Part shown: piece by piece, positions 1 to 5,299 of the stretch
How the letters are laid out: every line of letters starts with the position of its first letter
How positions within the stretch are numbered: the stretch's first letter is position 1
Assembly (NCBI GenBank): GCA_043789035.1
Contig: JAYWIG010000265.1
Span: 1-9,076 of the forward strand
Direction of reading: 5' to 3'
From: JAYWIG01 sp043789035
Lineage (GTDB): Bacteria; Pseudomonadota; Gammaproteobacteria; Burkholderiales; Burkholderiaceae_E
Length of the DNA: 9,076 bases
The notes under the pieces: model-generated
Databases searched by the model: none
Seen by the model: the letters and a program-made list of their open reading frames with translations, nothing else
What the model was told of the DNA's origin: nothing
Translations under genes and position numbers: made by a program

Positions 1-1920
1 GGCTATAAAAATCGAGCCCGCAAACAAGCCCAACTAGCCAGAGAAGTGCAGCAATTGCGCGAAAGCCAGCGCATGCTGCAAGAAGCCGATCGGGGCAAAC
101 TGAAGGCCCTGCAAGCGCTCGAAGATTTAGCTATTGCCAGAGCAGAAAAACTCGACGCAGATGCGCGTGCCCACCTGCAAAATTGGCCTGCGCTCAAAGA
201 GAGTTATTCAGGCGACGTGCAAATCGTGAAGATTCGCGATAAAGAACTTCGCACCGAACTCAAACATAGCTCGCTCTCAGGCACCAAGATTAGTAAAGTG
301 GCTTTGCCGCAATATGAGGATCATGGCGAACTGCTGAAGTGGTTGATGCTGGAAAACGTACCTGGCTACTATCCATTCACCGCCGGCGTGTTTCCATTCA
401 AACGCGAAGGCGAAGACCCAACCCGAATGTTTGCTGGTGAAGGTGATGCTTTCCGCACCAATCGTCGCTTCAAAGTGGTGAGTGAAGGTATGGCGGCGAA
501 GCGCCTTTCAACCGCATTTGATAGTGTCACCCTCTATGGCAATGACCCGGCATTGCGGCCAGATATCTACGGCAAGGTTGGTAACTCAGGGGTGAGTATC
601 GCTACCCTCGAGGACATGAAGGTGCTGTATTCAGGCTTCGATTTATGCAGCCCAACCACCAGCGTGAGCATGACGATTAATGGCCCTGCGCCAACCATTC
701 TTGCGATGTTTATGAACACCGCGATTGATCAGCAAGTTGATGTGTTTGTGGCCGAAAATAATCGTGCACCAAATGCTGAAGAATATGCACAGCTAAAAGC
801 ACGCACTCTACAAACCGTGCGCGGCACTGTGCAAGCCGACATTCTGAAGGAAGACCAAGGCCAAAACACTTGCATCTTCTCCACCGAATTTAGCTTGAAG
901 GTAATGGGCGATATTCAGCAGTATTTTGTGAACAACCAAATTCGAAACTTTTACTCGGTGAGTATTAGCGGTTATCACATTGCCGAAGCCGGTGCGAACC
1001 CGATTTCGCAGCTCGCCTTTACCTTGAGCAACGGCTTTACCTTCGTCGAAGCTTACCTCGCAAGAGGCATGAAGATTGACGATTTCGCACAGAATTTAAG
1101 TTTCTTCTTTAGCAACGGTATGGACCCTGAGTACACCGTGATTGGCCGTGTCGCTCGCCGCATTTGGGCAGTTGCGATGAAGGAAAAATACGGCGCGAAT
1201 GATAGAAGCCAAAAGCTGAAATACCACTGCCAAACCTCCGGCCGTAGTTTGCATGCGCAAGAGATCGATTTCAACGACATTCGCACCACTTTGCAAGCCT
1301 TGATTGCGACCTACGATTCGGCAAATAGTTTGCACACCAATGCCTATGATGAAGCAATTACCACGCCGACAACAGAAAGTGTTCGACGTGCCATGGCAAT
1401 TCAGCTCATCATCAATCGGGAATGGGGCCTTGCGAAAAACGAGAACCCGAATCAGGGCAGTTTCATCATTGATGAGCTGACCGAGTTAGTCGAGGAGGCA
1501 GTGCTCTCGGAGTTCGAACGCATTGCTGATCGCGGTGGTGTATTGGGTGCAATGGAAACAGGCTATCAACGCGGCAAGATTCAAGACGAATCAATGCATT
1601 ATGAAATGTTGAAGCACACGGGCGAGTACCCGATTATCGGCGTGAACACCTTCAGAAATCCTAAGGGCGATGCAGTGCATGGCGAATTAGAGTTAGCGCG
1701 TTCGACGGAAGAAGAAAAAGTAAGCCAGTTAAAACGCCTGGGCGAGTTTCAATCGACTAACGCAGCTGCTAGTAAAGCCATGCTCGATCGTTTACAAAAG
1801 GCAGTGATTAAAAACGAGAACGTGTTTGAAGTGTTGATGGACGCCGTTCGAGTTTGCTCACTGGGTGAAATTACTCACTCGCTTTTTTCAGTGGGTGGGG
1901 AATATCGTAGGAGTATGTAA
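1..1920 (+). CDS. icmF: Fused isobutyryl-CoA mutase IcmF, C-terminal part (5' end outside window)
   Basis: Adenosylcobalamin-dependent mutase interconverting isobutyryl-CoA and n-butyryl-CoA in the cytoplasm. The frame is open to the left edge, so base 1 lies inside the gene; the GTG at 46 is internal. Counting codons from base 1, residues 1-100 are a charged helical linker and about 102-639 are the mutase substrate-binding barrel. Two specificity positions can be read: GVFPF has Phe131 (bases 391-393) where methylmalonyl-CoA mutase has Tyr, and GQNTCIF has Gln288 (862-864) where it has Arg. In the family, Phe/Gln marks isobutyryl-CoA mutase. The catalytic His is in SGYHIAEAGA (His326, 976-978). 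The C-terminus (VCSLGEI...GGEYRRSM) is complete. IcmF proteins are about 1,090 residues, so the B12-binding and MeaI-like GTPase domains should lie upstream. The stop is one base from the convergent neighbour. A stand-alone mutase large subunit is the alternative, but the N-terminal linker favours the fused form. Confidence 0.93.
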   Translation, partial: GYKNRARKQAQLAREVQQLRESQRMLQEADRGKLKALQALEDLAIARAEKLDADARAHLQNWPALKESYSGDVQIVKIRDKELRTELKHSSLSGTKISKVALPQYEDHGELLKWLMLENVPGYYPFTAGVFPFKREGEDPTRMFAGEGDAFRTNRRFKVVSEGMAAKRLSTAFDSVTLYGNDPALRPDIYGKVGNSGVSIATLEDMKVLYSGFDLCSPTTSVSMTINGPAPTILAMFMNTAIDQQVDVFVAENNRAPNAEEYAQLKARTLQTVRGTVQADILKEDQGQNTCIFSTEFSLKVMGDIQQYFVNNQIRNFYSVSISGYHIAEAGANPISQLAFTLSNGFTFVEAYLARGMKIDDFAQNLSFFFSNGMDPEYTVIGRVARRIWAVAMKEKYGANDRSQKLKYHCQTSGRSLHAQEIDFNDIRTTLQALIATYDSANSLHTNAYDEAITTPTTESVRRAMAIQLIINREWGLAKNENPNQGSFIIDELTELVEEAVLSEFERIADRGGVLGAMETGYQRGKIQDESMHYEMLKHTGEYPIIGVNTFRNPKGDAVHGELELARSTEEEKVSQLKRLGEFQSTNAAASKAMLDRLQKAVIKNENVFEVLMDAVRVCSLGEITHSLFSVGGEYRRSM

Positions 1921-1921
1921 A

Positions 1922-3088
1922 TTAGTGGCTTAGGTATTTTTCGACAAGGCGCGTCCAAAAGGCCGCGCCAATCAAAATACTGTCGTCGTTAAAGTCATAG
2001 CGCGAGTTGTGCACCGCTTGCGTTGCGCCATTGCCTAACCTAAAAAAGCAACCGGGCTTTTGCTCAAGAAAATAAGCAAAGTCTTCGCTACCTGCGATCA
2101 ACTCATACGGCTCAATCACTTGCTCCGTGCCAAACAATTCACGCGCAGCGTCAGCTGCAAAAGTGGTTTCATAGTCTGAGTTAACTAGTACTGGGTAACC
2201 TTCCTTGTACACAACCTCAGCTGTGCCTCCATAGCTGCCGCATTGTTGGTGGGCTAGGTTTTCGATGCGCTCCCGTAGCAGGTTGCGTATCTGTGGGCTA
2301 AACGAGCGAACGCTCAGTTCTAACCTCGCAGTATCGGGAATGACATTGGCAACATTGCCACTGCGCAGCACACCAATCGTTACCACGGCTGTTTGGGTTG
2401 GGTCGATATTGCGAGACACAACCGTTTGCAATGCCATGATGAGGCTTCCCGCCATCACGATGGGGTCGACCGATAAATGGGGCCGCGCCGCATGTCCACT
2501 CTTGCCGTGAATGGTAATGATCACCGTGTCACACGCCGCCATAAATGCGCCGCTTCGAAAGCCAAACTTACCTACTGCTAAACCCGGTGTGTTGTGCAAA
2601 CCATAAACCGCATCACAAGGGAAACGCTCGAATAAACCGTCTTTCATCATGCGTTGCGCACCGCTATCAAAGCCAGCTTCTTCCGCCGGTTGAAAAATTA
2701 GATTCACCGTGCCATTAAAGTTCTTGGTTCGCGATAACTGCGCTGCAGCACCGAGCAACATGGTTGTGTGGCCATCATGCCCACAAGCATGCATCACACC
2801 CCTGGTTTGGCTTCGATGCGCAAACTCGTTTTCCTCATGAATCGGTAACGCATCCATATCGGCTCGCAGGCCAATACTGCGTTTGCCGGTACCACTGCGC
2901 AGTTGCGCCACCAAGCCTTCACCACCGATTTTGCGGGTGACCGTGTAACCCCACCGCTCAAGTTTGGTAGCAACTAACTCCGCCGTAGCAACCTCTTGAT
3001 AGGAAAGTTCTGGGTGGCTGTGAAGCTGGTGGCGAGTCGCAACTAGATCGGTTTTTAAGTCAGCGAGTGGTGCAAGTACGGGATGCAT
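1922..3088 (-). CDS. M20D-family amidohydrolase (HipO/AbgB-like)
   Basis: Metal-dependent amidohydrolase of 388 residues, the usual length for the M20D (hippurate hydrolase/N-acyl amino acid or peptide deacylase) family. It is expected to be a cytoplasmic enzyme cleaving an N-acyl amide bond. Visible motifs in order: RHQLHSHPELSYQE near residue 19; LRADMDALPI (74-83) with Asp77; HACGHDGH (100-107) with the metal-binding Cys102 and His104; QPAEE (133-137) with the general-base Glu pair; GLHN with His165; the dimerisation (lid) domain over about 180-290; and the last metal His in AVHNSRYDFND (His360). All ligands expected of an active M20D enzyme are present. There is no signal peptide. The exact substrate (hippurate, acetyl-amino acid, indole-acetyl conjugate) cannot be read from sequence. 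The ATG at 3088 starts the canonical N-terminus, but no strong ribosome site precedes it. The stop faces the mutase gene with one base between and no terminator. Confidence 0.92.
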   Translation of the reverse strand: MHPVLAPLADLKTDLVATRHQLHSHPELSYQEVATAELVATKLERWGYTVTRKIGGEGLVAQLRSGTGKRSIGLRADMDALPIHEENEFAHRSQTRGVMHACGHDGHTTMLLGAAAQLSRTKNFNGTVNLIFQPAEEAGFDSGAQRMMKDGLFERFPCDAVYGLHNTPGLAVGKFGFRSGAFMAACDTVIITIHGKSGHAARPHLSVDPIVMAGSLIMALQTVVSRNIDPTQTAVVTIGVLRSGNVANVIPDTARLELSVRSFSPQIRNLLRERIENLAHQQCGSYGGTAEVVYKEGYPVLVNSDYETTFAADAARELFGTEQVIEPYELIAGSEDFAYFLEQKPGCFFRLGNGATQAVHNSRYDFNDDSILIGAAFWTRLVEKYLSH

Positions 3089-3121
3089 GGCAAGTTACTT
3101 TGGAAGTATTGGTAAGAGTTA

Positions 3122-3134
3122 TTTCTTTAAGAAA
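3122..3134. repeat. Short palindrome upstream of the amidohydrolase gene
   Basis: TTTCTT and AAGAAA flank a single T, giving a near-perfect dyad 34 bases upstream of the amidohydrolase start. A second, looser inverted pair, TGCACTT (3150-3156) and AAGTGCA (3169-3175), follows with a 12-base gap and no T-run. Either could be an operator for the minus-strand gene, but A/T-rich dyads of this size arise by chance. No convincing -35/-10 pair could be assigned here. Confidence 0.25.
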
Positions 3135-3288
3135 ATACTACTATGCTTATGCACTTCTCGAATAGCCTAAGTGCAGCCAACTCGGGTAGCCTCATTAAAA
3201 CTAAAGACCCCGTGGCGTGATGCGACCACACATGCTGTGATATCTCCGTTGGAGTTTATGCTTAGGCTAGCCGGCCACGCAAACACGG

Positions 3289-3523
3289 TCAGCTTTGTCG
3301 GTCAGTGGCGGCGTTTGTAATCTCGTCGCACAAATCTGCCTCCTTGCCGGTGCCCAGTAGCGCGACAGGCCATATCCATATGTGCTGCCAGTGCCGCGTA
3401 ATGCGCCGTAGGGCAGCGCTCCCACCGTCAGGCGTTCCCCCGAGCCGCCAACCGGCGCAGCAGCGGCTCTGTCATGACGGCATCGCCGATCCGCTGGGGT
3501 GCAATAACCAAAGCGCGGCTCAA
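3289..3523 (-). pseudogene. waaF: Relic of waaF (ADP-heptose:LPS heptosyltransferase II), internally deleted and frameshifted
   Basis: Read on the minus strand from a TTG at 3523, preceded by AAGGAG (3534-3529), the sequence begins SRALVIAPQRIGDAVMTEP LLRRLAARG, the typical N-terminus of beta/gammaproteobacterial WaaF. The frame stops at once unless one G is restored in the G5 run. After that correction it continues ERLTVGALP. The middle of the protein (roughly 150 residues in intact WaaF) is then missing. C-terminal-domain pieces follow in two further frames: HYAALAAHM, then WPVALLGTGKEADLCDEI, ending at TGA 3291-3289. So at least one frameshift, one large internal deletion and another frame change are present. 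Intact WaaF has about 340-350 residues and adds the second heptose to the LPS inner core; this copy cannot. The plus-strand open frame across the same bases is a shadow of it. Confidence 0.72.
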
Positions 3524-3534
3524 ACCCGCTCCTT

Positions 3535-3556
3535 AAATGGGGTCAGATTCCAATTT
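3535..3556. repeat. Palindromic GGGGTCAGA-type motif
   Basis: AAATGGGG and TCCAATTT form an imperfect dyad (6 of 8 positions pair) around CAGAT. The motif resembles a dispersed GGGGTCAGA(C/T)(C/T)CC sequence that I recall from many proteobacterial genomes near REP-associated or other mobile sequences. It abuts the 5' edge of the waaF relic. Only one copy is seen in this window, so repetitiveness cannot be shown here. Confidence 0.35.
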
Positions 3557-3630
3557 CTACTTATTGTCATGGTCAAAGGCGAATGGTTTAGTCGGAATGG
3601 ATGGTAACTGGTTCGATTTTTAAAGAATGC

Positions 3631-3656
3631 TGTAAGAATTGGACTTTAGAATCGAC
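3631..3656 (+). promoter_or_regulatory. Possible ECF-sigma-type promoter for the heme protein gene
   Basis: TGTAAG (3631-3636) and CGAC (3653-3656) are 16 bases apart. The spacing and shape resemble the TGTAAC / CGTC type of promoter read by some extracytoplasmic-function sigma factors, which often control SrpA-like catalase genes. No good sigma-70 pair is evident here. No sigma-factor gene lies in the window, so this is a pattern match only. Confidence 0.28.
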
Positions 3657-3669
3657 TTTTTCAGGCGTC

Positions 3670-3700
3670 AGCCGCTGACAGCGGCTTGCTTTTATTTTTC
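3670..3700 (+). terminator. Hairpin with T-rich tail in the leader of the heme protein gene
   Basis: AGCCGCT (3670-3676) and AGCGGCT (3680-3686) form a perfect 7-bp stem with loop GAC, followed by a T-rich tract (3687-3700, TGCTTTTATTTTTC). This looks like an intrinsic terminator. It ends only 8 bases before the ribosome site CCAGGAG. If the promoter lies upstream it would act as a leader attenuator. If transcription starts after it, it would simply insulate the gene from upstream reading. Confidence 0.5.
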
Positions 3701-3707
3701 ATTAACA

Positions 3708-3714
3708 CCAGGAG
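3708..3714 (+). promoter_or_regulatory. Ribosome binding site deciding the start of the heme protein
   Basis: CCAGGAG lies 8 bases before the ATG at 3723. It fixes that ATG as the start instead of the upstream TTG at 3639, whose extra 28 codons would run through the hairpin and bury the signal peptide. Confidence 0.8.
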
Positions 3715-3722
3715 CTGCTCCG

Positions 3723-4751
3723 ATGAAAACCTTGACTCTCGCTGCTGTGGCCATGGCCACATCCATGTTGACCAATAGCACGATGGCCCAAACCGCGTCG
3801 GGTGCGCCAGCCGCATCAGCCAACGACCCGGGCGCCATGGTAAATCAATTTGAAGCCACCACAGGGAAGTTTGAGGGCTACCGTCGTTCGGGTGCGAAGG
3901 GCATTTGCGCGACGGGCGAGTTTACTGGTACCGCCGACGCCAGAGCGCTGTCGATATCATCCGTATTCAGCGGCCGGTCTGTGCCAGTAGTGGTACGCTT
4001 TTCTGTCGGCGGGGCCAACCCAAAGGCCCCAGACAACGCAAAATCTCAGCGCAACTTAGCTCTGCAGTTTAATTTACCTAACGGCGAGCAATGGATCATG
4101 GGCAATATTTCTGCACCTGTTTTTGGTGCTTCCTCACCCCAACAACTGATGGACGGCTTGATTGCCCGGCAGCCAGATCCAGTAACGAAGGTGGCTGATC
4201 CGGCCAAAGTTAAGGCGTTTACTGACGCCAATCCCGAAACCTTGCTGCAGGCCAAGCACTATGCGTCGCAGCCTGTTCCTGCTAGTTTTGGCAGCGTCAA
4301 TTACTGGGGCGTGCATGGGTATGGGTTTGTCAATGCCAGCGGTGACCGGCAGTTTGGCAAATGGATCTTTGAACCGGTCGGCGGCTTGCAGGGCTTGACC
4401 GACGACGAAGCGAAGGCCAAGGGAGCCAGCTTTCTGTTTGATGATCTCAGGCAACGCGTGAAAGATGGCAAAGTCGCCTTCAACTTCAATCTGGAACTCG
4501 CCCTGCCGGGTGACAAAATTGACAACGCGACGGTTCCACTGCCTGAGGGCCGTAAAAAGGTCAACATGGGTCTGCTGAAAATCACCGCCGTCTCTGAAGA
4601 CGGCGGCGGACCCTGCCTGACGATCAACTACAACCCGATGGTGATGCCAAAAGGTGTGGTGGCCTCGGCCGACCCCATGCTGCCTGCCCGAGCAGCACCT
4701 TACGCGGTTTCACTGGGCAGGCGCCTAGTTGAAGGCGCCAAGCAGCAGTAA
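3723..4751 (+). CDS. Periplasmic catalase-related heme protein (SrpA-like), distal His replaced
   Basis: A 342-residue secreted protein of the catalase-related (SrpA-like) family, heme proteins that usually break down hydrogen peroxide or organic peroxides. A Sec signal peptide (MKTLTLAAVAMATSML...TMAQ) ends near residue 23, so it acts in the periplasm. The catalase core follows: GYRRSGAKGICATGEF (from about residue 52), VVVRFSVGGANP, NLALQFNLPNGEQW, NISAPVF with the presumed distal-side Asn, YWGVHGYGF, and near the end RAAPY. RAAPY fits the RxxxY pattern of the proximal heme ligand: Arg323 and Tyr327 (4689-4691, 4701-4703). Odd point: most relatives have HAKG in the first motif, with the distal catalytic His; here residue 57 is Gly (GGT, 3891-3893). 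Heme binding is therefore likely but classical catalase activity is doubtful. The next gene, 17 bases downstream, encodes a HiPIP and probably shares the transcript. Confidence 0.85.
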   Translation: MKTLTLAAVAMATSMLTNSTMAQTASGAPAASANDPGAMVNQFEATTGKFEGYRRSGAKGICATGEFTGTADARALSISSVFSGRSVPVVVRFSVGGANPKAPDNAKSQRNLALQFNLPNGEQWIMGNISAPVFGASSPQQLMDGLIARQPDPVTKVADPAKVKAFTDANPETLLQAKHYASQPVPASFGSVNYWGVHGYGFVNASGDRQFGKWIFEPVGGLQGLTDDEAKAKGASFLFDDLRQRVKDGKVAFNFNLELALPGDKIDNATVPLPEGRKKVNMGLLKITAVSEDGGGPCLTINYNPMVMPKGVVASADPMLPARAAPYAVSLGRRLVEGAKQQ

Positions 4752-4768
4752 AACCAAAAGGACACATC

Positions 4769-5086
4769 ATGACAAACACACGCAGAATTTTCTTCAAGCA
4801 ATCCTTGTCCTGTGCTTCAGCTTTGGGTGCCCTGGCCATGACCACAACGGCACAGGCTCAAGCCGCCGTACTGGAGACGGAGCCACAGGCGATGGCCCTT
4901 GGGTACAGCCCTGACGGCACGAAAACAGACGCTAAAAAGTATCCGAATTATGTTGCTGGGCGCAGTTGCAGCGGCTGCGTTCTGTTTCAAGGCAAAGCAG
5001 GCGACAGCTCAGGCAGCTGTGCGGTCTTTGGCAACAGGCTTGTAGCCAGCAAAGGTTGGTGTAGCGCCTGGACCCAAAAGGCCTAG
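4769..5086 (+). CDS. High-potential iron-sulfur protein (HiPIP), Tat-exported
   Basis: A 105-residue precursor of a HiPIP, a small periplasmic electron carrier with one [4Fe-4S] cluster cycling between 2+ and 3+. The N-terminus TRRIFFKQ followed by a hydrophobic stretch and AQAQA is a twin-arginine signal (cut near residue 30-32), as expected for a protein exported with its cluster already inserted. Four cysteines ligate the cluster: Cys67 and Cys70 (CSGC), Cys84 and Cys98, with spacing Cx2C-x13-C-x13-C, together with the usual YVAGRSC and GWCSAW surroundings. Length and pattern are complete. AAAAGGA (4756-4762) is the ribosome site, 6 bases before the ATG. The tight spacing to the catalase-related gene suggests one operon and a possible redox partnership. 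In the family, HiPIPs usually pass electrons between the bc1 complex and a terminal acceptor such as a reaction centre or oxidase; neither is visible here. Confidence 0.92.
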   Translation: MTNTRRIFFKQSLSCASALGALAMTTTAQAQAAVLETEPQAMALGYSPDGTKTDAKKYPNYVAGRSCSGCVLFQGKAGDSSGSCAVFGNRLVASKGWCSAWTQKA

Positions 5087-5101
5087 CCAGATCAGTGATG
5101 C

Positions 5102-5120
5102 CCGGCGACGTACTCGCCGG
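5102..5120. repeat. Strong GC-rich hairpin after the HiPIP gene
   Basis: CCGGCGA (5102-5108) and TCGCCGG (5114-5120) pair perfectly over 7 bp with a 5-base loop, 15 bases after the HiPIP stop. No T-run follows on the plus strand, so it is at best a weak or Rho-assisted transcript end. It may also be chance within the aminotransferase-side relic sequence. Confidence 0.35.
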
Positions 5121-5157
5121 CCTTCAGCGCGTACACCGTGGCTCAGTACACGCCGTC

Positions 5158-5283
5158 CTAGGCGTTCAAGTCTGAACCGCTGCCGATTTCAACCCGGTCC
5201 AGCTCCCGAATTGGCATGACCTCAGCCGCCGTCCCGCTGAAGAACGCACCGTCGTAGCCTTCGTCGGTGGCTTCCATGTAGGC
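5158..5283 (-). pseudogene. ilvE: C-terminal relic of a branched-chain aminotransferase (IlvE-like)
   Basis: On the minus strand the sequence reads YMEATDEGYDGAFFSGTAA followed directly by EVMPIRELDRVEIGSG. This matches the hallmark segment of class IV PLP-dependent branched-chain aminotransferases, (D/E)AFFTGTAAEV(T/M)PIRE, which lies near the cofactor phosphate-binding loop. IlvE makes leucine, isoleucine and valine from their keto acids. Only about 40 of some 300 residues remain. No PLP-lysine region is upstream, because the molybdopterin oxidoreductase stop lies 17 bases away. Downstream the frame meets TAG at 5160-5158. Reading on (DGVY, stop, ATVYALKAGEYVAGHH, stop at 5092) gives no segment I can assign to the family. 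It is a dead fragment. The D-amino-acid or aminodeoxychorismate-lyase branch of the same fold is a less likely source. Confidence 0.6.
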
Positions 5284-5299
5284 TAGCCATGGAAAAAGT

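Noticed and set aside
1053..1335. Minus-strand open frames inside the mutase gene
   Set aside because: They lie antisense to strongly conserved mutase core sequence and have no recognisable content.
3305..3607. Plus-strand open frame of 100 codons
   Set aside because: It is the antisense shadow of the waaF remnant and shows no family features of its own.
3639..3722. Upstream TTG start extending the catalase-related protein by 28 residues
   Set aside because: It has no ribosome site, crosses a terminator-like hairpin and would put a non-signal sequence before a clear signal peptide; the ATG at 3723 has CCAGGAG 8 bases upstream.
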